From CAZWUW01 sp964636895 (GTDB lineage: Bacteria > Bacillota > Thermincolia > Thermincolales > CAZWUW01): a stretch of DNA of 64,000 nucleotides. Numbering within the stretch: position 1 is the first letter of the stretch; each line of letters starts with the position of its first letter. The translations under genes and the position numbers were made by a program. Of the stretch, positions 33,028-42,902 are shown one piece after another. The notes beneath the pieces are model-generated. The model saw only the letters and a program-made list of their open reading frames with translations, was not told where the DNA came from and did not search any database. The stretch covers positions 30,212 to 94,211 of the forward strand of contig CAZWUW010000002.1 of assembly GCA_964636895.1 (NCBI GenBank), read 5' to 3'.

Positions 33028-33110
33028 TTGGGCTGGACTTCATGAAAGCTTCAGGATTAATATTGGATTTGGAGGAACTTGTATATTATAAAAAAAGACA
33101 CAAACGGTGA
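32991..33110 (+). pseudogene. 3' remnant of a retropepsin-like (clan AA) aspartic protease gene
   Basis: In the frame overlapping the end of the small gene, the sequence reads IDGLIGLDFMKASGLILDL and then EELVYYKKRHKR, stop. I-G-x-D-F-x-K-x-x-G-x-x-L-D-L is the C-terminal strand pattern of small bacterial retropepsin-like proteases. The catalytic DTG half is missing, so only ~35 codons survive. Confidence 0.4.
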
Positions 33111-33130
33111 TTAATGTGAAAAATATACAT

Positions 33131-33229
33131 AAAAAAAGTAGTGCTATCTCAATTTGATAGGCACTACTTTTTTACTACAACTAATTCCATGAAAAGGATA
33201 TATTGGTACTAAGTCGAATAATGTTATAA
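33131..33229 (+). repeat. ~100-bp direct repeat B: terminator hairpin plus promoter-like tail
   Basis: This is a copy of repeat A (28317-28419). It opens with a terminator hairpin (AAAAAAGTAGTGCTATC ... GATAGGCACTACTTTTTT) and ends GTCGAATAATGTTATAA. It bounds the right side of the helicase/SWIM/DnaA island and lies ~145 bp before the methylase pseudogene. Confidence 0.8.
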
Positions 33230-33234
33230 GTGGA

Positions 33235-33378
33235 GTGTGTGGCGGCATTAAAGCGTGCCTCCAACCCTTGGAAATAAAGGATTTATACGGGTTCTATGGT
33301 AAGCAGAATTTACATGCTACCCTTGAAGTAGTAACAATGAAGACATTGTCGATAAAGCCAGGCCAAAAAGCCGGATGA
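33235..33378 (+). other. Unassigned 47-codon frame between repeat B and the methylase
   Basis: GTG 33235 opens a frame to TGA 33376 (CGGIKACLQPLEIKDLYGFY ...). No ribosome binding site or family was recognised. It probably marks the edge of a deleted gene in this ~270-bp interval between repeat B and the methylase pseudogene. Nothing else was seen in the interval. Confidence 0.2.
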
Positions 33379-34297
33379 TGCGCGAACCACGCGCTTTTTA
33401 GGTAAAAGCAATTACGTTGTAAAACCATTTGTAAAGTGGGCTGGCGGCAAGGCTCAAATTCTGAACAATATACGCTCTTATTATCCAGTACAATTGGGGA
33501 AAAAAATCACGAAATATGCCGAGCCTTTTGTTGGGGGTGGCGCAGTATTGTTTGACGTTATTAGCCGCTATGACCTTGAAGAAATATATATAAGTGACAT
33601 AAACAGAGAATTGATAAAGACATATATAAGTATCCGTGACAATTTAGAGGAATTGCTTGTTGCTTTGCGTTCCCTTGAGAAAGACTACCTTCCGCTTGGT
33701 ACGGATAAACGGAAAGATTATTACTACGCCAAACGCGACAGGTTTAACGCCTTGAAAACTGGCAACGAGAATGATGTGGAGCTTGCGTCATTGTTTACCT
33801 TCCTGAACAGGACTTGTTTTAATGGTCTTTATCGAGTGAACAGCAAAGGAGGATTCAATGTTCCGATGGGGAGCTATAAGAATCCGACCATTTGCGACGA
33901 GGAAAATTTGAGAGAGGTCTCAAGAAGGGTACAAGGCGTAAAAATCGTATGCGGAGATTATAAGGAATCGGCTGATTTTATTGATTCAAAGACATTTGTT
34001 TACTTTGACCCGCCTTATCGTCCGCTTTCGGCGACATCGAGCTTCACGGCTTATTCGCAGGACGGATTTGGCGACCAAGAGCAGATGGAATTGGCAAGGT
34101 TTATTGACGAAATGAGCGCAAAAGGCGCTGCCATTGTTGCCAGTAACTCTGACCCTAAAAATACCGATAAGAACGATGACTTTTTTGACAAACTGTATGC
34201 TAAACATAAAATACGTCGCATCGACGCCACGAGGATGATAAATTCTGTGGCAGAAGGACGCGGGAAAGTCAGCGAATTGTTAATAGCAAATTATTAG
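33375..34297 (+). pseudogene. DpnM/Dam-type adenine-N6 DNA methyltransferase, no usable start (likely 1-bp frameshift)
   Basis: From 33416 the frame encodes VVKPFVKWAGGKAQIL (SAM motif I), EPFVGGGAVLFD, the target-recognition TCFNGLYRVNSKGGFN and catalytic YFDPPYRP. This is an alpha-class m6A methylase of the GATC (Dam/DpnM) group, complete to its C-terminus. Upstream of 33416 the frame has no ATG, GTG or TTG before a stop. Adding one T to the T5 run at 33395-33399 would join ATG 33375 (MREPRAFLGKSNY) in frame. So it is either a frameshifted gene or expressed from the weak internal TTG 33494, which would lack the WAGGK motif. Confidence 0.75.
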
Positions 34298-34310
34298 ATG
34301 GGGGTTTATT

Positions 34311-34928
34311 GTGGATAGAGATGAAGCAATAAGGAGGCTTAAACAGCTTGAAGGACAAGATTTGCACAAACTTGCAGAACATTATGGTGTTACAGTAACA
34401 GCAGGTAATGGTAAGGTTAATAAAGGCTGGGCAGGACACGTTTGTGAGCTATTTAGGACTTCCGATAAATTCTGCGCAGAGTCCTAATTTTGGCTCTTGG
34501 GAGTTAAAAAGCATTCCGCTCAAACGCAAACGTGATGGCTCTCTTGCTTTTAAGGAAACTATGGCGATTACGATGATAGACCCCTACCATGTTCAGCTAA
34601 CGTCGTTTGAAGATAGCCACTGCTGGCTAAGCTTCGTAAGGCGGTAATTGTAGCTCGTGTTGTTGGATCCAGCTATGATGCACCCGCTTTTGTACATAAA
34701 GTTACGGAGATTGATTTAGACGGGGAACTGTATACGGCGGTTAAGGCAGATTATGACATGGTGCGAGCATGTTTAAATGATCCATCTCGCGGGTTTTCTT
34801 GTTTAACAGGTAGAATGGGTAATTATGTGCAACCGCGAACAAAAGGCACAGGTCATGGCAGCACATCAAGGGCGTTTTATGCACGACCATTGTTTCTTTC
34901 GAGGTTTATAGAACTGAATGATGAATAA
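34311..34928 (+). pseudogene. MutH/Sau3AI-like restriction endonuclease, two frameshifts and altered active site
   Basis: Three frames join into one protein. GTG 34311 opens RDEAIRRLKQLEGQDLHKLA ... KGWAGHVCE. After a +1 shift near 34449 comes YLGLPINSAQSPNFGSWELK ... KETMAITMIDPYHVQLTSFE. After a second shift near 34622 comes LAKLRKAVIVARVVGSS ... GNYVQPRTKGTGHGSTSR ... ELNDE. KGW...E, the D-x(n)-E-x-K nuclease core and the C-terminal block fit the MutH/Sau3AI family, which cuts GATC and would match the adjacent methylase. The first catalytic Asp is Asn here (SPNFGSWELK). The enzyme is dead. Confidence 0.7.
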
Positions 34929-34970
34929 AGGTACTATAAATGCCAAAAAGCAATTTAAGGGGGATAGAGA

Positions 34971-35165
34971 ATGCGCAACTTTTCAAACTGGCTTTCAAAG
35001 TTTAAGGGAAGCATATCCGATTATGGCTATTATGTCGATTTCCCTAAGGTTCACCGAAATGTGGAGAGTATCAAGGTGGAATTAAATATATTAAACTCTC
35101 TTATCGGCTCGAGAAACATTGAAGAAGATTTTGACAAGCTGATTACGCGATATCCTGAAACATAA
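34971..35165 (+). pseudogene. 5' stub of a DpnII-type restriction endonuclease
   Basis: ATG 34971 opens 64 codons, starting MRNFSNWLSKFKGSISDYGYY and including VELNILNSLIGSRNIEEDF, ending KLITRYPET at a stop. This matches the N-terminus of DpnII-family nucleases, which are ~280 residues long. Everything after RYPET is replaced by the HsdR-like fragment, so a deletion or insertion fused the two. Confidence 0.65.
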
Positions 35166-36495
35166 AGTGCATTCCTCTACCATTATTTTTGCCCAAAACA
35201 AAAAACATGCTCAATACATCATCGAGCGCTTTGATAAGCTGTACCCGCAGTATCGCGGCAGTTTTGCCAAGCGGATAATCTGCGACGACAGCTATGCCCA
35301 GACCCTCATCAGTGACTTTAAAATTGCCGAAAAAGAGCCGCACATCGCAGTGTCGGTGGACATGCTGGATACGGGCATTGATGTGCCGGAGCTGGTCAAT
35401 CTGGTATTTTTTAAGCGTGTTCGCTCTAAAACAAAGTTTTGGCAGATGATTGGCCGGGGTACCAGACTGTGTAAAAACCTGTTTGGAGAAGGGCAGGACA
35501 AAACCCATTTTGTCATCTTTGATTATCTCGGCAACTTCGAGTTTTTCCGCACGCATAAGGAAGGCTTGCCCGGCAGTGAAGCCCAAAGCCTCACCGAAGC
35601 GATTTTTGCCAAGCGGGTGCGCTTGATTCAACACTTACAGCAGTCTGCCTTTATCGACGAGCCTTATCAGGCCATTCGTACCGGCCTGATTGAAGCCGTT
35701 TTACAGCAGATTACTGTCCTGAATACCGAGCTTATTTCGGTAAAACTGCAGCTGCAATACATCGAAAAATACAAAAATACGGCGGCTTTTGTCTGCCTTT
35801 CAGATTTGGACAAACATAACCTGATTACTTTTCTTGCGCCGATTGTCTATATGTATGATACGGATGAGTATGCCAAACGGTTCGACAATTTTATGTATGG
35901 GCTTATGATTGCCCGGATTGAGGGGTTGCGCCAGTTTAATAAAGGCAAACAGCGGTTGATTGACATTTGCCGTGCGCTTTCTAAACGGGCGACGATTCCA
36001 CAGATAAAAGAAAAGCTGGCGCTTATCGACACCATCGGAACCGAGGAGTTTTGGCAAAACCCCGATATTTTGATTTTTGAGCAGGTGCGGGTGGAACTGC
36101 GCAGTCTTATTAAGTTTATCGTTGATGCTGGCGGCGGCAGAAACCCCATCTACACTAATCTCACCGACGAAATCCTGGAAATCAAAGAGGGAGTAACCAT
36201 AGAGCAGGCTTATGACTTCGTGGATTATAAGCTGAAGGTAAACCGCTATATTGAACAAAACCGCGATAATATAGCCATTTATAAGCTGCGCAACAACATC
36301 CCCCTGACCACCCTTGACTACCAGACCCTGGAGCATATTTTCACCGGGGAGCTTGGTACAGCGGAGGATTATCTTACTAAGCCGCCTTTTGATAAACCCC
36401 AGAGCTTTGTCAAGCTCTTTGACGGCTTAAAACAAAAGCAAATTGTAGAGCTGGTAACAAAAATAAAAGAGAATGCGGTAAAGGTTGTGGGGTAA
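35164..36495 (+). pseudogene. C-terminal half of a type I restriction HsdR-like helicase subunit
   Basis: The frame continues from the junction with no native start (an internal GTG lies at 35167). It encodes the second helicase lobe (STIIFAQNKKHAQYIIERF, MLDTGIDVPELVNLVFF, motif VI FWQMIGRGTRL) and the EcoEI_R-type C-terminal domain to its natural end. The N-terminal nuclease domain and helicase motifs I-III are absent, so the ~443-residue product could not translocate or cut DNA. Codon usage is more GC-rich than in the MutH/DpnII remnants, so it has a different origin. Confidence 0.8.
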
Positions 36496-36541
36496 AGGTT
36501 GTGGGGTAAAGGTTGTGGGGTAAAGGTTGTGGGGTAAAGGT
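36479..36541. repeat. Tandem repeat, 4.5 copies of a 14-bp G-rich unit
   Basis: TAAAGGTTGTGGGG is repeated exactly four times (36479-36534) and then begins again. The first unit encodes the last residues of the HsdR-like frame, and the TAA of the second unit is its stop. G-runs recur every 14 nt. Confidence 0.95.
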
Positions 36542-36561
36542 AGCGGCTCTAATTGAAGTGT

Positions 36562-36598
36562 ATAGAGTGCATAAGATTATGCACTCTATGTTTGTTTA
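36562..36598. terminator. Terminator between HsdR remnant and YyaL gene
   Basis: ATAGAGTGCATAA and TTATGCACTCTAT form a perfect 13-bp stem, with GTTTGTTTA following. Confidence 0.75.
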
Positions 36599-36605
36599 CT
36601 AATAA

Positions 36606-38633
<2,028 letters not shown>

Positions 38634-38724
38634 GGGCAACACCTCCTATAATACAATTTCTAATAGAATGCCCGAAAATAATATCGTATAGACAAAAAAC
38701 AGTAATGTGACAATAATAAGCATC

Positions 38725-38753
38725 TTGATTTGGTATCGATATTTTGATATAAT
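38725..38753 (+). promoter_or_regulatory. Promoter of the toxin-antitoxin operon
   Basis: TTGATT (38725-38730), 17-nt spacer, TATAAT (38748-38753). The spacer and -10 contain short dyads (GGTATCGATATT, ATATAAT...ATATAT) where the antitoxin may bind. Confidence 0.65.
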
Positions 38754-38783
38754 TTGCATATATTAATGCCGGAGGTGTTCCAA

Positions 38784-39047
38784 ATGCCAATGATTCGACC
38801 GAGTTCGGATTTAAGAAATAAGTACAATGAAATCTCTGAGTTTTGCCATAAATATTCTGAGCCGGTGTACATTACAAAAAACGGCCAGGGTGATTTGGCT
38901 GTCATGAGCATTGAGACCTTTGAAAAGCTTGTCGGTAAATTTGAACTCTATAAGCTGCTGGATGAGGGCATGGAGGCGATGGAAAATAGTAAGGTATTAC
39001 CTGCCGAGGATGTATTTGAGCAAATTAAGAGAGGGCTTAAGGTGTGA
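38784..39047 (+). CDS. Phd/YefM-family antitoxin
   Basis: The protein has 87 residues from ATG 38784, with GGAGGT upstream; the earlier in-frame ATG at 38754 lies right after the -10. It begins MPMIRPSSDLRNKYNEISEF and includes PVYITKNGQGDLAVMSIETFEKL, the Phd/YefM DNA-binding fold, with a C-terminal toxin-wrapping segment. It represses its own promoter and neutralises the toxin encoded 4 bp overlapping downstream. Confidence 0.88.
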   Translation: MPMIRPSSDLRNKYNEISEFCHKYSEPVYITKNGQGDLAVMSIETFEKLVGKFELYKLLDEGMEAMENSKVLPAEDVFEQIKRGLKV

Positions 39048-39358
39048 AAGGCTACAAGGTTTTAATGACCCAGCCTGCCGCAGACGATTTGAAAAGCATT
39101 GCGGCATATATTGCGAATGAGCTTAGAGAACCGTCCATTGCCTCAAAGTTTGTGGACAAGATTAAAGAAGTTGTTATGAGCCTTTCGGAGATGCCTGCAC
39201 GGCATTCCTTGATCGCTGATGAAAATCTTGCGATTCTAAAGATACGAAAGATAATGGTAGATAACTATATCATCTTTTATATTATTTCTGAAAAGGATGC
39301 AACGCTGACGGTGATCAGAATCCTTTATGGCAGACGGGATTGGATCAATTTGCTTTAA
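39044..39358 (+). CDS. RelE/ParE-family toxin
   Basis: This 104-residue protein starts at GTG 39044 inside the antitoxin stop (GTGA overlap). It has the RelE/ParE pattern: LMTQPAADDLKSIAAYIAN, MPARHSLI, and the C-terminal ILKIRKIMVDNYIIFYIISE ... VIRILYGRRDW. The RRDW end with basic residues is usual for this fold. It is either an mRNA interferase or a gyrase poison; the sequence alone does not decide. Confidence 0.88.
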   Translation: MKGYKVLMTQPAADDLKSIAAYIANELREPSIASKFVDKIKEVVMSLSEMPARHSLIADENLAILKIRKIMVDNYIIFYIISEKDATLTVIRILYGRRDWINLL

Positions 39359-39515
39359 CTAGAAAATAAACTATACTAGGCCGTTACCGGGCAAAACTTA
39401 TCTTTACACAAAAGTAAAATTCAACTATAATAGATATAATTAGCCATTTTAATTTGCATGTATATTTTACAAGTTCACCTTTATTAATTACAAAGAATAA
39501 GAAAGGTAGATTGCT

Positions 39516-39929
39516 TTGTCAAGAAATATTTATATTACAGAACTTGATAGGAATAGATTGCAGAAACTTATTGATGAAGCAAAAGAGTTCGAAGTGGGTA
39601 ATAAGGGATACCTTTTTAACCTTGAGCGCGAACTGAATCGGGCACAAGTAGTTTCTTCCGAGAAAATTCCTAATGATATTATTACTATGAATTCAAAAGT
39701 TGTATTGAAGGACTTAGATTCGGGGGAAGAAATGGTTTATTCGCTAGTTTACCCGGCTGATGCAGATTTAAGTGGCAATAAAATTTCTGTATTGGCCCCA
39801 GTAGGGACAGCAATTCTTGGCTATCGTCTAGGAGATATCGTTAATTGGCAGGTTCCAGGTGGCATAGTTCGGTTGGAAGTGGTTAATATTCTCTATCAAC
39901 CTGAGGCGGCGGGTGACTTTGAATTATAG
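39516..39929 (+). CDS. GreA/GreB-family factor (Rnk-like nucleoside diphosphate kinase regulator)
   Basis: The 137-residue protein starts at TTG 39516 after GAAAGG. A short N-terminal helix region, LDRNRLQKLIDEAKE, is followed by the GreA/GreB C-terminal FKBP-like domain (VVLKDLDSGEEMVYSLVYPADADLSGNKISVLAPVGTAILG). The full Gre coiled coil with its acidic tip is too short here, so it resembles Rnk, which binds RNA polymerase without cleavage activity. Monocistronic, followed by a terminator. Confidence 0.87.
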   Translation: MSRNIYITELDRNRLQKLIDEAKEFEVGNKGYLFNLERELNRAQVVSSEKIPNDIITMNSKVVLKDLDSGEEMVYSLVYPADADLSGNKISVLAPVGTAILGYRLGDIVNWQVPGGIVRLEVVNILYQPEAAGDFEL

Positions 39930-40023
39930 CATCAAGTTTATGAGTCTGACGTCAATTGGACGGTCAAAGAATATCATCAATGATGGGAAAAAAAGTAATA
40001 ATGGAAAATAACTGTTTTTTTAG

Positions 40024-40068
40024 AAATAGGTTTGTGCTGAAGCTTGATTCAGCATAAACCTTATTTTT
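40024..40068. terminator. Terminator after the GreA/Rnk-like gene
   Basis: AGGTTTGTGCTGAA pairs with TTCAGCATAAACCT (one G-T pair), and TATTTTTATT follows. Confidence 0.8.
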
Positions 40069-40069
40069 A

Positions 40070-40395
40070 TTGCAGAAGTTTTGCTGCCCATTCAGAGTTG
40101 TCCGGGATGATACTCCTTCTCCCTGTCAGCATCCCCCAATTGCCTATGAAGATGTAAAAGTGCCATTTGACTGTTTTTTTCTTGCCAAAAGATTTTGTTG
40201 CAAGTAACATATACCTAAGGACATTGTTGTTGGGGGTAGAAATATTCTTGTGTATGATTATTTGGAAATAGATAACCAAATGGTATATCAAAGTCTGAGA
40301 CAGCTTGATGATTTTGGGAAATTTGCGAAACATATTTATAATTTGCTGTAAATGTGGTGAGCATAATATGATAAATGAAGACAGGAGGTTTGTCC
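40070..40395. other. ~325-bp gap with decayed coding traces
   Basis: Two short traces are visible. On the - strand a frame ends with TVKWHFYIFIGNWGMLTGRR and IIPDNSEWAAKLLQ at 40067. On the + strand a 46-codon frame reads KDIVVGGRNILVYDYLEI ... FGKFAKHIYNLL and stops near 40350. Neither was recognised; they look like gene ends left by deletions. No clear promoter was seen apart from AT-rich sequence before 40396. Confidence 0.3.
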
Positions 40396-41412
40396 TTGTC
40401 ATATTTACTTAAACCATTAATAGCAGGAGCGCTTACCTTGGCTAATCGTTTGGTTATGCCGCCGATGGCTACTGCCAAGGCCTTATCTGATGGCAAGGTA
40501 AGTGCGGCGGTGCTCGACTATTACAACGAAAAAACGGCGGGCGGATATATTTCTCTTGTTATTATTGAACACAGTTACATTACACCGGACGGAAAAGTCA
40601 GTGAAAATCAGCTTTCTGTTGCTGATGACAGCACTATTGATGCTTTAAAAGAATTAGCGGAGGTAATACATAGGAATGGTACAAAGACGGTGATGCAGAT
40701 AAACCATGCCGGAAGTGGCACCAGTAAAGAAATTATCGGGGTAACTCCCGTTGCTCCATCAGCAGTTACCAACCCGCGCCTGGGAAACACGCCGCGCGAA
40801 CTTAGTCATCAGGAAATATCGGTTATTATCAAGACCTTTGCTGCGGCTGCCCGGCGGACCAAAGCAGCAGGTTTTGATGGCGTAGAAATCCACTCAGCCC
40901 ACGGTTACCTGTTGAACCAGTTTTTCTCCCCACTCACTAACCGGCGTAACGACGAATATGGAGGAAATATTAATAACCGGATCCGTATTCATCTGCAGGT
41001 GATTGAAGCAGTGCGTGCGGCGGTGGGCAAGGATTTTCCTGTGCTCTTGCGTTTAGGCGCTGCCGATTTCATGCCCGGTGGAACGACTATCGAAGATAGT
41101 CAAGTGGCTGCACAGGAGTTTGAAAAAGCCGGGGTAAATATAATTGATGTATCTGGCGGTCTGTGTGGATATAGCGTGCCGGACCTTACCGGTCAAGGTT
41201 TTTTCGCACCGCTAAGCGAGGCCTTAAAAAAGGCGGTGTCAATACCTGTCATTCTCACCGGCGGGATAACTGAGGTGCAGGCTGCTGAACGATTGCTGGC
41301 TGAAGACAAAGCGGACCTTATCGGTGTTGGCCGGGCCATACTGAACAATTCCAGGTGGGCAGAGCAGGCTTTTTTAGCCTTGAAAAAGAGGATGGGCACT
41401 ATGCGGAGCTAG
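40396..41412 (+). CDS. Old yellow enzyme family NADH:flavin oxidoreductase
   Basis: The protein has 338 residues from TTG 40396, with AGGAGG ending 7 nt before; the ATG at 40375 lies upstream of that site. It has the OYE TIM-barrel landmarks: LANRLVMPPMATAKA, catalytic HSAHGYLLNQFFSPLTNRRNDEYGG, and GVGRAIL at the phosphate site. It lacks the C-terminal Fe-S/FAD domains of the 2,4-dienoyl-CoA reductase form, so it is a single-domain FMN enzyme reducing alkenes or similar compounds. It has no obvious partner gene. Confidence 0.92.
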   Translation: MSYLLKPLIAGALTLANRLVMPPMATAKALSDGKVSAAVLDYYNEKTAGGYISLVIIEHSYITPDGKVSENQLSVADDSTIDALKELAEVIHRNGTKTVMQINHAGSGTSKEIIGVTPVAPSAVTNPRLGNTPRELSHQEISVIIKTFAAAARRTKAAGFDGVEIHSAHGYLLNQFFSPLTNRRNDEYGGNINNRIRIHLQVIEAVRAAVGKDFPVLLRLGAADFMPGGTTIEDSQVAAQEFEKAGVNIIDVSGGLCGYSVPDLTGQGFFAPLSEALKKAVSIPVILTGGITEVQAAERLLAEDKADLIGVGRAILNNSRWAEQAFLALKKRMGTMRS

Positions 41413-41472
41413 CCCAGGATGGTACAGTATTAATGCCGCTGGCTGTATTAATTAACTTCGAGGTTAATAGAT

Positions 41473-42324
41473 ATGAAATCTTTCCCTGATAAGAGTCGCC
41501 GCAATCTGCGAGCTGACTGCGAAAACTGTTTCGGTTTGTGCTGTGTCGCACTGTATTTTTCAGTTTCGGAAGGCTTCCCAACCGACAAAGACGCAGGTCA
41601 GCCTTGCTTTAACCTGCAACCAGACTTTCGCTGTTGTGTGCACAAAAGCCTTATGGTACGGGGCCTTAAAGGTTGCCTTGCATTTGACTGCTTTGGCGCG
41701 GGGCAAAAGGTTTCCCAAGTCAGCTTCGGTGGATACGACTGGCGGAAAAACCCGGAATCTTCGGCGAAAATGTTTAAGGTGTTTCTCATTATGCAGCAAT
41801 TCCATGAGTTACTCTGGTATTTGACTGAAGCGCTGACCTTACAATTAGCCCGTTCTAGCCATGGTGCGCTAGGATCCATGCTTGACGAGACGAAACGCCT
41901 TACGCAACTTAGCCCCGAATCCATAATGGAACTGGACGTGGCGGAACATCGGGCAAAGGTTAATACTCTGCTCCTTAAGACTAGTGAATTTGTGCGAGCC
42001 GATGCCCGTAGCGGGCTGAAGGCTCCTTCAGGGCGGCGGAAGGCCGTGGGTCAGGGAGCGGATTTTGCCGGTGTCGACCTAAGAAAAATTGATTTAAGGG
42101 GCGCTAACTTGAGAGGGGCCTGCCTTATTGCTGCCGATCTTAGAGGAGCTGACCTGAGTGGGGCTGATTTTATCGGGGCTGATTTCCGGGATGCTGACAT
42201 TAGAGGAGCTGACCTTAGCAAGAGCATTTTTCTTACCCAAGCCCAACTTAACGCAGCGAAGGGTGACGCTAGCACAAAGTTACCCCCGTCACTTACCTGT
42301 CCAATGCACTGGGATAATTTCTAA
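41473..42324 (+). CDS. Cys-rich pentapeptide-repeat protein
   Basis: This 283-residue protein starts after GAGGT at ATG 41473. Its N-terminal ~80 residues hold many cysteines (CENCFGLCCVAL, PCFNLQPDFRCCVHK, GCLAFDCFGAGQKVSQV), probably a metal site. A helical middle follows. Residues ~195-262 are pentapeptide repeats A(D/N)LxG (GADFAGVDLRKIDLRGANL ... GADLSGADFIGADF), forming a right-handed beta-helix. This fusion recurs in Bacilli and Clostridia with unknown function. DNA mimicry towards gyrase is known for some pentapeptide proteins but is not supported specifically here. Confidence 0.85.
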   Translation: MKSFPDKSRRNLRADCENCFGLCCVALYFSVSEGFPTDKDAGQPCFNLQPDFRCCVHKSLMVRGLKGCLAFDCFGAGQKVSQVSFGGYDWRKNPESSAKMFKVFLIMQQFHELLWYLTEALTLQLARSSHGALGSMLDETKRLTQLSPESIMELDVAEHRAKVNTLLLKTSEFVRADARSGLKAPSGRRKAVGQGADFAGVDLRKIDLRGANLRGACLIAADLRGADLSGADFIGADFRDADIRGADLSKSIFLTQAQLNAAKGDASTKLPPSLTCPMHWDNF

Positions 42325-42355
42325 AAGATATTGTACGAATGAATAACATATTTTA

Positions 42356-42386
42356 CAGGCAGGCTATTATGCCTGCCAAATTTATT
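42356..42386 (+). terminator. Probable terminator after the pentapeptide gene
   Basis: GGCAGGC-TATTAT-GCCTGCC hairpin followed by an A/T-rich tail with only short T runs. Confidence 0.55.
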
Positions 42387-42395
42387 TCTTGATTT

Positions 42396-42533
42396 TTGTA
42401 TCGAAACGAACTGCTTAAATGTATCAGAGACATTCGTTCTTCAGAAAAAGTATTTTGGCGCAAGGTGCTTGATATTTTTGCTACTAGTGTAGATTATTTG
42501 CCGCAAAGTATGCCTAAATATTGCCGAGCTTGA
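42396..42533 (+). pseudogene. Fragment of a RhuM-family (virulence-associated) gene
   Basis: The frame from 42396 reads LYRNELLKCIRDIRSSEKVF and then WRKVLDIFATSVDYLP before a stop at 42531. The I-R-x-S-E-x-x-F/W-x-K-V-x-D-I-x-A-T-S-x-D-Y pattern is a conserved block of RhuM-like proteins. Only ~45 of the usual ~330 codons remain. Confidence 0.45.
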
Positions 42534-42624
42534 AAGCGCAAGAGATAAGCTTCAATAGGAGGTTGCGGTGGACGTCTTCGGACCACACCTAAGGGAATCG
42601 GATGCGTCCAGTTCCTTTTTTAAT

Positions 42625-42802
42625 GTTAAGGAAATTATGCTTTTTTCAAGCTGTGGATAATTTCCTTAACATGGGGGGTTATAGGGGGTATGCCCCCTAT
42701 GCTTCGGGGGTAACAGGAGCGAAGCGACGTCATAGGGGGCTGGCCCCCTTTGAACAAGAAAATTGACATCGAAGAATAAGTTGACGAAGTCAATTTTCTT
42801 GT
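42625..42802. repeat. Cluster of strong hairpins and palindromes before the efflux operon
   Basis: GTTAAGGAAATTAT (42625-42638) pairs perfectly with 42657-42670. ATAGGGGGTATGCCCCCTAT (near 42681-42700) is almost a palindrome. ATAGGGGGC-TG-GCCCCC lies near 42733-42748. ACAAGAAAATTGAC (42754-42767) pairs perfectly with 42789-42802. No coding frame is present. It may be a non-autonomous repeat element or a structured leader cut off from its gene. Confidence 0.7.
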
Positions 42803-42812
42803 TTCCGGGGGT

Positions 42813-42841
42813 TTGACAAATCCCAACCAAGTCCATATACT
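42813..42841 (+). promoter_or_regulatory. Promoter of the TetR-controlled efflux operon
   Basis: TTGACA (42813-42818), 17-nt spacer, TATACT (42836-42841). It fixes the translation start downstream at 42903. Confidence 0.8.
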
Positions 42842-42850
42842 AAAATCAGA

Positions 42851-42866
42851 CCGAGTACTCACTCGG
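42851..42866. promoter_or_regulatory. Operator CCGAGTACTCACTCGG
   Basis: Perfect inverted repeat CCGAGT-N4-ACTCGG at the expected start site, typical of TetR-family operators. The TetR gene is third in the operon, so autorepression is likely. Confidence 0.7.
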
Positions 42867-42902
42867 GCGAAGCAATATCCCTACAAGAAAAGAGTGAAAG
42901 CA

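Noticed and set aside
35167..36495. Intact stand-alone helicase gene
   Set aside because: It lacks helicase motifs I-III and the nuclease domain, and its start is the junction with a DpnII stub; it is a truncated HsdR-like gene.
42813..42902. Longer ABC ATPase starting at 42813
   Set aside because: That stretch contains the promoter and operator; the family N-terminus fits ATG 42903.
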